This document shows positions 43,091-52,114 of a stretch of DNA of 64,000 nt, in pieces. Source of the DNA: Nonomuraea sp. PA05 (GTDB lineage: Bacteria; Actinomycetota; Actinomycetes; Streptosporangiales; Streptosporangiaceae); assembly GCF_008086045.1 (NCBI RefSeq), contig NZ_VSEY01000048.1, positions 1-64,000 of the forward strand, read 5' to 3'. Under the pieces are notes generated by a model that saw only the letters and a program-made list of their open reading frames with translations, was not told where the DNA came from and did no database searches. Position 1 is the stretch's first letter. Each line of letters begins with the position of its first letter. The translations under genes were made by a program, and so were the position numbers.

Positions 43091-44440
43091 ATGGCACCCT
43101 GGTGGGCCAGGTCCCTGCGCGGACGCGTCACCCTCATCGCGACGGCCGTAGCCGCCCTCGTGCTCATCCCCGTGGGCATCGCCGGGGTGCTGGTGACCAG
43201 GTCGGTGATCACCGCCGGGGTGTTCAGCGAGACCAGGGACACCGCCGAGCGGATCGCCTACGAGATGCGCGGCGGCGCCCTGCCCATGGGCGCCGCCATC
43301 CCGGTGCCGCATCCCGCCGTGGACCTGATCCAGATCGTCGGCGCCAACGGGCACGTGCTGGCCACCAGCGATGCCGCCAGGAACCTGCCGCCGCTCAGCG
43401 ACGTCCGCCCGACCGTCAAGAACCGGGTCGTCAGCACCACGAGCTGCCTGCCGACCGAGTGCGTGCACCTGACGGCGGTGCGGGTCAGCATGTTCGCCGA
43501 CTCCCCCGTCGTCTACGCGGGCCGCAGCTCGCCCGAGGTGCTGTCCAGCAGGACCCTCGAGGTCATCGTCTTCGCGGAGGTCGCCCTGCTCATCGGGGTG
43601 ACGGCGTGGGCGACGTGGCTGGTCACCGGCCGGGCGCTGCGGCCCGTCGCGACCATGCGGGCCGAGCTGGACGCCGTGCACGCCGGCGACCTCAGCAGCC
43701 GCGTCACCCAGCCGCCCGGCGACGACGAGGTGGCTCAGCTCGCCCACTCCGTCAACGGCACCCTGGCCCGCCTGGAGCGCTCCGCCGAGCAGCAGCGCCA
43801 GTTCGCCTCCGACGCCTCCCACGAGCTGCGCACCCCGATCGCCGGGCTGCGCGCCCAGCTGGAGAGCGCCCAGCTCTACCCGGAGGACACCGACGTGGAG
43901 GCGCTGGTGGGCAGCGCGCTGCGCGACACCGACCGGCTGGAGGCCATCATCACCGACCTGCTGCTGCTGGCCAGGATCGGCTCCCGGGTGGACGTCGTCA
44001 AGGAGCGCGTCGACCTGGCCGACCTGGTGCGCAAGGAGCTGGCCGTCCGCAGCGACAAGCTGCCCGTACGGGTGGACCTGGCCGACGGGGTCGTGGTCGA
44101 GGCCGTGCGGCTGCAACTGGCCAGGGTGCTGACGAACCTGCTGGACAACGCCCAGCGGCACGCCGAGCACGCCGTCAAGGTGACCGTCGGCAGGCAGGAG
44201 CCGGGCACGGCGGTGCTGGCCGTCGAGAACGACGGCGTGGAGATCGCCGAGTGCGACCGCGAGCGCATCTTCGAGCGCTTCACCCGCCTGGACGCCGCCC
44301 GCAGCCGCGACGCGGGCGGCACCGGCCTCGGCCTGGCCATCGCCCGCGACGTGGCCATGGCGCACCGGGGCGAGATCCGGGTGGAGGACTGCCCGGGCGG
44401 CGCCCGTTTCGTTCTGCGGCTTCCGATGGCGTTCGAGTAG
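43091..44440 (+). CDS. Sensor histidine kinase (orphan)
   Basis: A 449-residue membrane kinase. Helix 1 (about 14-36, LIATAVAALVLIPVGIAGVLV) and helix 2 (about 155-178) enclose an extracytoplasmic sensor domain of about 120 residues with two Cys (TTSCLPTECVH) that could form a disulfide. HAMP, phosphoacceptor SDASHELRTPIAGL (near 243), N-box LLDNAQRHA and GTGLGLAIARDVAMAH follow. No response regulator is adjacent. Its layout resembles the orphan kinase at 10.8-12.2 kb. The signal is unknown. Confidence 0.88.
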   Translation: MAPWWARSLRGRVTLIATAVAALVLIPVGIAGVLVTRSVITAGVFSETRDTAERIAYEMRGGALPMGAAIPVPHPAVDLIQIVGANGHVLATSDAARNLPPLSDVRPTVKNRVVSTTSCLPTECVHLTAVRVSMFADSPVVYAGRSSPEVLSSRTLEVIVFAEVALLIGVTAWATWLVTGRALRPVATMRAELDAVHAGDLSSRVTQPPGDDEVAQLAHSVNGTLARLERSAEQQRQFASDASHELRTPIAGLRAQLESAQLYPEDTDVEALVGSALRDTDRLEAIITDLLLLARIGSRVDVVKERVDLADLVRKELAVRSDKLPVRVDLADGVVVEAVRLQLARVLTNLLDNAQRHAEHAVKVTVGRQEPGTAVLAVENDGVEIAECDRERIFERFTRLDAARSRDAGGTGLGLAIARDVAMAHRGEIRVEDCPGGARFVLRLPMAFE

Positions 44441-44473
44441 ATTTCCACCGCGCCGGTCGTGGATCATGGATTC

Positions 44474-45292
44474 ATGACGGAACAGGCGCCGCAGGGCGTG
44501 AACCCCCACATCCCCAACGCGGCGCGGATGTATGACTACTTCCTCGGCGGCAAGGACAACTTCAAGGCCGACCGGGACCTCGGCGACATGGTGCTGAGCG
44601 TGATGCCCGAGGTGCGCGACGGCACCAGGGAGAACCGCGCGCTGATCGGCCGGATCGTGAAGTACCTGTGCGAGCAGGGCATCACGCAGTTCCTCGACCT
44701 GGGCTCGGGGCTGCCCGCCCAGGAGAACGTGCACGAGGTGGCGCTGCGCCACGCCCCCGAGGCCCGGGTGGTGTACGTGGACAACGACCCCGTCGTGGCC
44801 ACGCACGGCAGGGCGCTGCTGGCCGACCCGAACCGGGTGGCGATGGTGCTGGGGGACTGCCGCAGGCCCGAGGAGATCCTGTCCGACCCCGAGGTGCGCG
44901 GGCTGATCGACTTCGACCGGCCGGTGGCCGTGCTGATGATGTTCGTCCTGCACTTCATCACCGAGCAGGACGAGCCGCAGCGGTTCATGGCCGCCTACCG
45001 CGACGCGCTCGCGCCCGGCAGCTTCCTGGCCGTCTCCCACGTCACCAACGATGTGGCCACGGAGCGGGCCGCGCAGGTCTCCGACTTCTACCGCAAGGCC
45101 AACGCCGACTTCACGCCGCGCTCCGGCAAGGAGATCGGGGCCTTCTTCGGCGACTTCGAGCTCATCCCGCCCGGCCTGGCCACGGGGCTGCCCGCGCACC
45201 AGGTCTGGCCGTTCCACGACCCGCTCAACCCGGTCTTCGTGGACGAGGACCTGGCGCGGATGGCGTACGCGGGGATCGGCCGCAAGCCGTAA
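44474..45292 (+). CDS. SAM-dependent methyltransferase-like protein (DUF574 family)
   Basis: A 272-residue protein of the DUF574 methyltransferase family, greatly expanded in filamentous actinomycetes. The family opening is NPHIPNAARMYDYFLGGKDNFKADR; the SAM-binding motif is FLDLGSGLP followed by VVYVDNDPVV. The substrate is unknown for the family. ATG 44474 is preferred over one 15 bp upstream because the family begins near this point. A perfect 12-bp hairpin after it should terminate this gene and the convergent dctA. Confidence 0.88.
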   Translation: MTEQAPQGVNPHIPNAARMYDYFLGGKDNFKADRDLGDMVLSVMPEVRDGTRENRALIGRIVKYLCEQGITQFLDLGSGLPAQENVHEVALRHAPEARVVYVDNDPVVATHGRALLADPNRVAMVLGDCRRPEEILSDPEVRGLIDFDRPVAVLMMFVLHFITEQDEPQRFMAAYRDALAPGSFLAVSHVTNDVATERAAQVSDFYRKANADFTPRSGKEIGAFFGDFELIPPGLATGLPAHQVWPFHDPLNPVFVDEDLARMAYAGIGRKP

Positions 45293-45308
45293 CGCACGGA
45301 ACCAGGAA

Positions 45309-45342
45309 ACGGCGGGCAGGCGCCTCAGCACCTGCCCGCCGT
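45309..45342. terminator. Bidirectional hairpin terminator
   Basis: Perfect 12-bp stem ACGGCGGGCAGG / CCTGCCCGCCGT with a 10-nt loop in the 60-bp gap between convergent genes. No T-tract, as is common in actinomycetes. Confidence 0.75.
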
Positions 45343-45352
45343 CAGCCGGACG

Positions 45353-46693
45353 CTAGGCCGGAGACATCTCCTTGGCCTGCTCGTCCTGCCCGTCCCGCGT
45401 GCCCTCGTCGGTGTCGTCGTCCAGCAGGGTGGCCTCGTCGAACGGCGCCTGCCCCGCCAGCACCCGCTCCGCCCGGTCCCGGTCGAACTCCCCGGTCCAC
45501 GTGCCGACGAGCACGGTCGCCACGGCGTTGCCCGCGAAGTTGGTCAGCGCGCGGGCCTCGGACATGAAGCGGTCGATGCCCACGATGAGGCCCACCCCGT
45601 CCACCAGCTCGGGCCGGTGCGCCTGCAGCCCGCCGGCCAGCGTGGCCAGGCCCGCCCCAGTGACGCCCGCCGCGCCCTTGGACGCGATCATCATGAACAG
45701 CAGCAGCGCGATCTGCTCCCCGAACTCCAGCGGCGACCCGGTGGCCGTGGCGATGAACAGCGTGGCCATGGTCAGGTAGATCGCGGTGCCGTCGAGGTTG
45801 AAGGAGTAGCCGGTCGGCACGGTGATGCCGGCCACGGTCTTGCTGACGCCCAGGTGCTCCATCTTGGCGATGAGCCGCGGCAGGGCGGTCTCCGACGACG
45901 ACGTGGACAGGATCAGCAGGAACTCGCGGCCCAGGTAGCGCAGCAGCGACCACAGGTTGATCCGTGCCACCAGCCACAGGATCGCGCCCAGCACCACGCC
46001 GACGAACAGCACGCACGTCACGTAGAAGGCGATCATGATGATGGCCAGGCTCTTGAGCGCCTCGATGCCGGTCGCGCCCACGACGGCCGCGATCGCGCCG
46101 AACGCGCCCACCGGCGCCGCCCACATGATCATGGCGAGGATGCGGAACACCAGCCGCTGGAAGTGCTCGACGCCGCGCAGGATCGGCGCGCCCTTGGGGC
46201 CCATGGCCTGCAGCGCGAAGCCGGTGAGCAGCGCCACCAGCAGCGCCTGCAGCACCGAGCCGTCGGTGAGGGCCGATACGACCGTCTCGGGGATGATGCC
46301 GAGCAGGAAGTCCACGGTGCTGGCGTCCGCGCCCTTGGCCGCCTCCGCCTCGGCGGCCTGCCTGGCGGTGTCGGTGAGCTGCAGGCCGGAGCCCGGGTCG
46401 ATGACGTTGCCCACGACCAGGCCGATGACCAGGGCGACCGTGGACATGACGATGAAGTAGCCGAGGGCGAGCCCGCCGACCTTGCCGACCTGGGCGGCCT
46501 GGCGTACCGAGCCGATGCCGAGCACGATCGTGCAGAAGATGATGGGGCCGATCACCATCTGGATCAGCGCCACGAAGCCGGTGCCGAGGGGTTTGAGCTC
46601 CTTGCCCACGTCCGGCCAGATGAAGCCGACCAGGATCCCGAGCAGGACCGCCACGATGACGGCCAGGTACAGGTAACGGGTGCGATCGCGCAT
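45353..46693 (-). CDS. dctA: Cation:C4-dicarboxylate symporter (DctA family)
   Basis: A 446-residue carrier of the DAACS/glutamate-transporter family that imports succinate, fumarate or malate with Na+ or H+. Signature segments are present: LSTSSSETALPRL (re-entrant loop 1), GYSFNLDGTAIYLT and NFAGNAVAT, with about eight helices. The C-terminal tail is acidic. It is divergent from a CitA/CitB-type two-component system, the usual arrangement for signal-induced dicarboxylate carriers. Confidence 0.93.
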   Translation of the reverse strand: MRDRTRYLYLAVIVAVLLGILVGFIWPDVGKELKPLGTGFVALIQMVIGPIIFCTIVLGIGSVRQAAQVGKVGGLALGYFIVMSTVALVIGLVVGNVIDPGSGLQLTDTARQAAEAEAAKGADASTVDFLLGIIPETVVSALTDGSVLQALLVALLTGFALQAMGPKGAPILRGVEHFQRLVFRILAMIMWAAPVGAFGAIAAVVGATGIEALKSLAIIMIAFYVTCVLFVGVVLGAILWLVARINLWSLLRYLGREFLLILSTSSSETALPRLIAKMEHLGVSKTVAGITVPTGYSFNLDGTAIYLTMATLFIATATGSPLEFGEQIALLLFMMIASKGAAGVTGAGLATLAGGLQAHRPELVDGVGLIVGIDRFMSEARALTNFAGNAVATVLVGTWTGEFDRDRAERVLAGQAPFDEATLLDDDTDEGTRDGQDEQAKEMSPA

Positions 46694-46801
46694 AGGGGGG
46701 TTCTCCGGCGGTTTTTGAGGGACCTTCTCGATGTGCGACTATGCGCCTCACGAGTGACGCAGGTCACCATTGCGTAAGTTTCGTACATGGAGGGGAATCC
46801 G

Positions 46802-48325
46802 ATGCGGCGCTGGAGCCTGGCAGGGCAGATGCTGGTCCTGCAGCTGCTCGTGGTCGCCGTCACGGCGGCGGGCGGCGCGGTGCTGGCCCTGCTGCAGGCC
46901 CACGAGCTGCTCCAGGAGGAGGCGGGCGCCACGGCCACGGCCGTGGCGGTCAGCGTGGCGGCCTCGCCCGACGTGCTGGAGGCGCTCGGCGAGCCGGATC
47001 CGAGCGTGCGGCTGCAGCCGTACGCGCAGCGGGCGCGGGCGGCGACGGGGGTCGATTTCATCACCATCATGAAGACGGACGGCACCCGCTACACCCACCC
47101 GAACGAGGCCGAGATCGGCAGGCGCTTCCTCGGCCACATCGAGCCCGCGCTGCGCGGCCGGACGTTCACCGAGACCTACACCGGCACGCTGGGCGCCTCC
47201 AAGCGGGCGGTGACGCCGGTCATGGCGGGCGGGCAGGTCCGGGCGCTGGTCAGCGCCGGGATCACGATCGACAGGATCAGCGCCAGGCTGCGCGACCAGC
47301 TCGCCTGGGGCGGGCTCATCGTGGCGCTGGCGCTCGGCCTGGGCGCGGCGGGCACCTGGCTGGTCACCGCGCGGCTGCGCCGCCAGACGCACGGCCTGGG
47401 GCCCGTCGAGCTGGGCCGCATCCACGAGCACCACGACGCGGTGCTGCACACCGTCAGGGAGGGCCTGCTGCTGGTCGGCAGGGACGGCACGCTGACGCTC
47501 TGCAACGACGCGGCCCGGCTGCTGCTCGGCCTGCCCTCCGACGCCGAGGGCCGCCACGTGCGGGAGCTGGGCCTGAACCTGGGGCTGGGCATGGAGGCGG
47601 GCCTGGAGGCGGGCATGGACGCCGTTCCGGCGGGCGACGAGGAGCGCGTCCACCTGGTCGGGGACCGGGTCCTGGCCGTCAACAGCGCCGCCAGCAGGCT
47701 CGGCACGGTGGTCACCGTCCGCGATCACACGGAGTTGCAGGCGCTGACCGGCCAGCTCGACGCCGAGCGCGGCTTCGCCGAGTCGCTGCGCTCGGCCGCG
47801 CACGAGGCGGCCAACCGGCTGCACACGGTCATCACGCTGGTGGAGCTGGGCCGCACCGAGCAGGCGGTGGCGCTGGGCACGGCGGAGCTGCGCGCGGCGC
47901 AGGAGCTGACCGACCGGGTGGTGGGCGCGGTGCGCGAGCCGGTGCTGGCGGCGCTGCTGCTGGGCAAGAGCGCCGAGGCGGCCGAGCGCGGCGCCGAGCT
48001 GGTGATCACGCGGGACAGCGAGCTGGACGACCCCGGCCTGGACGCCCGCGAGCTGGTCACGATCGTGGGCAACCTGATCGACAACGCCATCGACGCGGCC
48101 GGCCGGGTGGAGGTGCACCTGAGCGCCGGGGAGCGGGAGGTGCTGATCAGGGTGTCCGACGACGGGCCGGGGCTGACCGGCACGGACGCGTTCGAGAAGG
48201 GCTGGACCACCAAGGGCGACGGGCGCGGGCTGGGCCTGGCGCTGGTGGGGCAGGCGGTGCGGCGGCTGGGCGGCACGATCGGGGTCGAGGGCTCGACGTT
48301 CACGGTGAGGCTGCCGAAACCATGA
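46802..48325 (+). CDS. CitA/DcuS-type sensor histidine kinase
   Basis: A 507-residue membrane kinase for dicarboxylates or citrate. Two helices (about 6-28 and 168-190) flank an extracytoplasmic PAS/sCache domain with DFITIMKTDGTRYTHPNEAEIGR. A cytoplasmic PAS (about 205-300) precedes the kinase core with the CitA-like phosphoacceptor motif HEAANRLHTV and GRGLGLALV. ATG 46802 has GGAGGGG 7 nt upstream; a start 15 bp earlier lies on that site. The stop overlaps the regulator start (ATGA). It probably activates dctA. Confidence 0.92.
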   Translation: MRRWSLAGQMLVLQLLVVAVTAAGGAVLALLQAHELLQEEAGATATAVAVSVAASPDVLEALGEPDPSVRLQPYAQRARAATGVDFITIMKTDGTRYTHPNEAEIGRRFLGHIEPALRGRTFTETYTGTLGASKRAVTPVMAGGQVRALVSAGITIDRISARLRDQLAWGGLIVALALGLGAAGTWLVTARLRRQTHGLGPVELGRIHEHHDAVLHTVREGLLLVGRDGTLTLCNDAARLLLGLPSDAEGRHVRELGLNLGLGMEAGLEAGMDAVPAGDEERVHLVGDRVLAVNSAASRLGTVVTVRDHTELQALTGQLDAERGFAESLRSAAHEAANRLHTVITLVELGRTEQAVALGTAELRAAQELTDRVVGAVREPVLAALLLGKSAEAAERGAELVITRDSELDDPGLDARELVTIVGNLIDNAIDAAGRVEVHLSAGEREVLIRVSDDGPGLTGTDAFEKGWTTKGDGRGLGLALVGQAVRRLGGTIGVEGSTFTVRLPKP

Positions 48326-48987
48326 TCTCCGTGCTGGTGGTCGAGGACGAGGAGATCACCGCCGAGGCCAACCGCATCTACGTCGAGCGGGTGCCTGGCT
48401 TCCAGGTGGCGGGGGTGGCCAGGTCGGGCGCGGAGGCGCTGCGCTTCCTGCGCGGCCGTCCCGTGGACCTCATCCTGCTCGACCTCTACCTGCCCGACAT
48501 GCACGGCCTGGACGTGTGCCGCGCCGTGCGGGCGGGCGGCCTGATGTGCGACGTGATCGCGGTCACCTCCGCTCGCGATCTGGCCATGGTCCGTTCAGCG
48601 GTGTCGCTGGGAGTCTCGCAGTACCTGCTCAAACCGTTCACGTTCGCGACACTGGCGGAGAAGCTGTCGCGTTACGCCCGGTTCAAGGAGGAGGCGGGCC
48701 TGGCCGTGGGGCAGGGCGACGTGGACCGGGTGCTCGCCACCCTGCGCGGTCCCTCGGAGCTGCCGAAAGGCATGGCGCGCGACACTCTGGACACCGTGGC
48801 GGCGCAGTTGCGCGCGCATCCGGAGGGGATGGGCGCGCAGGCCGTGGCGGACGCGATCGGAGTGTCCCGTGTGACGGCCCGCAGATACCTGGAATACCTG
48901 GTCGAACGCGGTGTGGCGGCCCGCATCCCGCAGTACGGCGGAGTGGGCCGGCCAGAGTTGCTCTACCGGATCCCCATGGAAAGTTAA
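48322..48987 (+). CDS. CitB/DcuR-type response regulator
   Basis: A 221-residue regulator. The receiver domain (1-120) has VVEDEEITAE acidic residues, phosphorylated Asp in LILLDLYLPDMHG, and Lys in YLLKPFTF. The C-terminal winged HTH is MGAQAVADAIGVSRVTARRYLEYLVERG, as in DcuR/CitB. It is translationally coupled to the sensor. Expected targets are the divergent dctA promoter and perhaps its own. Confidence 0.93.
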   Translation: MISVLVVEDEEITAEANRIYVERVPGFQVAGVARSGAEALRFLRGRPVDLILLDLYLPDMHGLDVCRAVRAGGLMCDVIAVTSARDLAMVRSAVSLGVSQYLLKPFTFATLAEKLSRYARFKEEAGLAVGQGDVDRVLATLRGPSELPKGMARDTLDTVAAQLRAHPEGMGAQAVADAIGVSRVTARRYLEYLVERGVAARIPQYGGVGRPELLYRIPMES

Positions 48988-49060
48988 TGGTGGTGACGCT
49001 GGCCGTTCAATCCAGCCCTCTAGCTTCTGGGTGCAATCCGATGCACTGAGGAGACACACC

Positions 49061-51103
49061 TTGCGAGTCCTGGCCGTTGTTCCCGCCCGCGGAGGTTCGG
49101 CGGGCGTACCCCTGAAGAACCTCGCCCTGGTCGGGGGCGTCCCGTTGGTCACCCGGGCGGTGCGGGCCTGCCTGCGCGCCGAGCTGGTGGACCAGGTCGT
49201 GGTCAGCACCGACCACGACGGGATCGCCGAGACCGCCAGGGAGGCGGGCGCGACCGTCGTCGAGCGCCCGGCCGAGCTGAGCGGCGCGACCGCCTCCAGC
49301 GAGTCCGCGGTGCTGCACGCGCTCGACGCCCTGGGCGAGGATCCGGAGGTCGTCGTGCTCGTCCAGGCGACCAGCGCGTTCATCGACCCCGACGACCTGT
49401 CGGCGGCGGTGCGCAAGGTGCTCGACGGCGAGGCCGACTCCGTCGTGTCCGGGCTGCCCACCCACGAGTTCCTGTGGACGGCCACGGGCGGCGGCGTCAA
49501 CCACGACCCGGCCGTCAGGCAGCGCCGGCAGGACCGCGCGCCGGAGTTCCGTGAGAACGGCGCCTTCTACGTCATGCGCACCGCCGGCCTGCGCGAGCAC
49601 GGCCACCGCTTCTTCGGCGAGATCGCCGTCCAGCCGGTGCCCACCCAGCACGCCATCGAGATCGACAACCCGGAGGACCTGGAGCTCGTGCGAGCGCTCG
49701 CCCCGTTCATCGACCAGCCCGAGCCGATCGACGTGGACGCCGTCATCACCGACTTCGACGGCGTGCACACCGACGACCGCGCCTACGTCGACTCCGACGG
49801 CCGCGAGATGGTGCTGGTCAGCCGCTCCGACGGGATGGGCGTCTCGCTGCTGAAGCGCTCCGGCGTGAAGGTCCTGATCATGTCCACCGAGCAGAACCCG
49901 GTGGTGGCCGCCCGCGCCCGCAAGCTCGGCGTGCCCGTGCTGCAGGGCCTGGCCGACAAGCGCACCGTGCTGGCCGACTGGCTGCGCATCGAGGGCCTCG
50001 ACCCGGCCCGCGTCGCCTACGTCGGCAACGACGTCAACGACCTCGGCCCGATGTCCGAGGTCGGCTGGCCCGTCGCCACCCCGGACGCGCACCCGCGGGT
50101 GCGCGCCGCCGCCCGCGTGGTGCTGACCAGCGCCGGCGGCACGGGCGCGGTGCGCGAGCTGTGCGATCGCGTCGTGGCCGCCCGTCCTGAGCCCGAGCCG
50201 GCTCCCGCGGTGGTGCGGACCCGGCCGCACTTCGCCCCGGTGGCCATCGGCGACGTGCTGGTCGGCGACGGCGAGCCGGTGTACGTCATCGGCGAGATCG
50301 GCATCAACCACAACGGCGACATCGACCTGGCCAGGCAGCTCATCGACGTGGCCGCCGAGGCCGGCTGCCAGGCGGTCAAGTTCCAGAAGCGCACCCCCGC
50401 GATCTGCGTGCCCGAGGAGCAGAAGGGCCAGATCCGGCAGACGCCGTGGGGCGAGATGACGTACCTGGAGTACAAGGAGCGCACCGAGTTCGGCCGCGAC
50501 GAGTACACCCAGATCGCCAAGTACTGCGACGAGCGCGGGCTGCACTGGTTCGCCTCGCCGTGGGACGTGCCGTCGGTGGAGTTCCTGGAGGACATGAACG
50601 TCCTCGTGCACAAGATCGCCTCGGCCAGCGTGGCCGACCACGAGCTGCTGCGCGCCCTGGCCGCCACCGGCAAACCGCTCATCCTGTCGACCGGCATGTC
50701 GACGCTGTCGGAGATCGACGCCGCCGTGGAGATCCTCGGCACCGACAAGCTGATCATGATGCACGCCACGTCCACGTACCCGCTGCCGCCCGAGGAGGCG
50801 AACCTGCGGACGATCACCACGCTCAAGGAGCGGTACGGCGTGCCCGTCGGCTACTCCGGCCACGAGCGCGGCCTGCAGATCTCGCTGGCCGCGGTCACGC
50901 TCGGCGCGGTGACCGTGGAGCGGCACATCACCCTCGACCGCACCATGTGGGGCTCCGACCACGCAGCCTCGCTGGAGCCGTCCGGGCTGGAGCACCTCGT
51001 GCGCGACATCCGCATCATCGAGCAGGCCATGGGCGACGGCGTCAAGCGCGTCTTCCCCGGTGAGGAGGCTCCGAAGGCCCGCCTTCGCCGCGTGACCGTC
51101 TGA
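49061..51103 (+). CDS. Trifunctional nonulosonate enzyme: CMP-sugar cytidylyltransferase, HAD phosphatase and NeuB-type synthase
   Basis: A 680-residue fusion. Residues 1-225 are a NeuA-like cytidylyltransferase with VVPARGGSAGVPLKN. Residues 227-385 are a C-type HAD phosphatase of the KDO-8-P phosphatase kind; the nucleophile motif TDFDGVHTDD (Asp 231) and GNDVND are intact, unlike the inactive HAD tail of animal CMP-sialate synthetases. Residues 394-680 are a NeuB/SpsE TIM barrel (GEIGINHNGD, SVADHELL, YSGHERG) that ends without the usual SAF domain. One chain could thus condense PEP with a sugar phosphate, remove phosphate and make the CMP-sugar, as in the Kdn route. Start is TTG 49061 after GAGGAG. 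It opens a glycosyltransferase cluster. Substrate is inferred. Confidence 0.88.
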   Translation: MRVLAVVPARGGSAGVPLKNLALVGGVPLVTRAVRACLRAELVDQVVVSTDHDGIAETAREAGATVVERPAELSGATASSESAVLHALDALGEDPEVVVLVQATSAFIDPDDLSAAVRKVLDGEADSVVSGLPTHEFLWTATGGGVNHDPAVRQRRQDRAPEFRENGAFYVMRTAGLREHGHRFFGEIAVQPVPTQHAIEIDNPEDLELVRALAPFIDQPEPIDVDAVITDFDGVHTDDRAYVDSDGREMVLVSRSDGMGVSLLKRSGVKVLIMSTEQNPVVAARARKLGVPVLQGLADKRTVLADWLRIEGLDPARVAYVGNDVNDLGPMSEVGWPVATPDAHPRVRAAARVVLTSAGGTGAVRELCDRVVAARPEPEPAPAVVRTRPHFAPVAIGDVLVGDGEPVYVIGEIGINHNGDIDLARQLIDVAAEAGCQAVKFQKRTPAICVPEEQKGQIRQTPWGEMTYLEYKERTEFGRDEYTQIAKYCDERGLHWFASPWDVPSVEFLEDMNVLVHKIASASVADHELLRALAATGKPLILSTGMSTLSEIDAAVEILGTDKLIMMHATSTYPLPPEEANLRTITTLKERYGVPVGYSGHERGLQISLAAVTLGAVTVERHITLDRTMWGSDHAASLEPSGLEHLVRDIRIIEQAMGDGVKRVFPGEEAPKARLRRVTV

Positions 51104-51131
51104 CCGGAACCATCAGGAAGAAACGACAACA

Positions 51132-52112
51132 TTGATCACGCTCTCGGTCGTCGTGCCCATCAGGGACGGCGAGCGCTTCATCGCCGACGCGCTCACCTCG
51201 CTGTCCCGCAACGCGCGCGGCGACTTCGAGTTCATCGTCGTGAACGACGGGTCCGTGGACGCCACGGGCGACATCATCGATGACTTCATCGGTGAGCTGC
51301 CCGGCCTGGTAGTGATCCGCAATCCCGCCCCGGTGGGGCTGGCGGACGCGCGCAACACGGGCCTGTCGGCCGCGACCGGCCGGTACGTCACCTACATGGA
51401 CGGCGACGACTGGCTGGCCCCCGGCTACCTGGCACGGCTCGTCGAGGCGATCGACGGGCTCGGCTGCGACTTCGTGCGCGTCGACCACGTGCAGGTGGAG
51501 GGCCGCAAACGGGTCGTGCACCGGGCTCCGCTGGCGCGGCGGGGCTCGGTGCTCAACCCCCGTGACGCCATCCTGCCGGCGAACGTGCGCACCATGGTCG
51601 ACTACCCGTACGCGTGGGCGGGCGTCTACAAGCGCTCCCTGGGCGACCTGCTGCACTTCCCCGGCTCCCTGCACACCGCCGAGGACCGGCCGTGGATCTG
51701 GCGGCTGCACAGGGAGGCCGCCACGTTCGCGGTGGCGTCGCTGGCCGGGGTGTTCTACCGGCGCATGGTGTCGGGGTCGCTGACCCAGGTGGGCGACGAG
51801 CGCCAGCTCCACTTCTTCGACGCGTTCGAGCTGGTCTTCAAGGATCTGGAGCCGGAGTTCCTGCCGAAGGCCGCGCGGAACTTCTGCGCGCTGCTCGCCC
51901 ACCACCTGGAGATCGGCGAACGGCTCACGCCCGCGCTGCGTGCCCGCTTCGAGGAGCGCGGCGCGCAGATGGTGCGGGCGCTGCCGCCCGAGCTGGTGGC
52001 CGAGTCGGTGTCACGGATGTCCGTCGAACGCGAGGCCACCCTGCGGGCCCTGGTGCCCGACCTGCCCCCCAGCCCGCACGTCCGGGTCCGCCGCGACCGG
52101 GAGGAGTCCTAA
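51132..52112 (+). CDS. Family 2 glycosyltransferase
   Basis: A 326-residue GT-A enzyme. The nucleotide-sugar site is TLSVVVPIRDGERFIADALTSL with VVNDGSVDATGD, and the DxD motif is in YMDGDDWLAPGY. The C-terminal 120 residues are helical. It probably adds a sugar or primer residue to the polymer made by the neighbours. TTG 51132 start, 28 bp after the synthase gene and 2 bp before the polysialyltransferase-like gene, so the three are one operon. Confidence 0.88.
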   Translation: MITLSVVVPIRDGERFIADALTSLSRNARGDFEFIVVNDGSVDATGDIIDDFIGELPGLVVIRNPAPVGLADARNTGLSAATGRYVTYMDGDDWLAPGYLARLVEAIDGLGCDFVRVDHVQVEGRKRVVHRAPLARRGSVLNPRDAILPANVRTMVDYPYAWAGVYKRSLGDLLHFPGSLHTAEDRPWIWRLHREAATFAVASLAGVFYRRMVSGSLTQVGDERQLHFFDAFELVFKDLEPEFLPKAARNFCALLAHHLEIGERLTPALRARFEERGAQMVRALPPELVAESVSRMSVEREATLRALVPDLPPSPHVRVRRDREES

Positions 52113-52114
52113 AG

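Noticed and set aside
49007..50995. A long minus-strand frame opposite the trifunctional enzyme
   Set aside because: Antisense shadow; the plus strand has three intact domain signatures.
49061..51103. Pseudaminic or legionaminic acid biosynthesis
   Set aside because: None of the dehydratase, aminotransferase or acetyltransferase genes of those pathways is present in the window.
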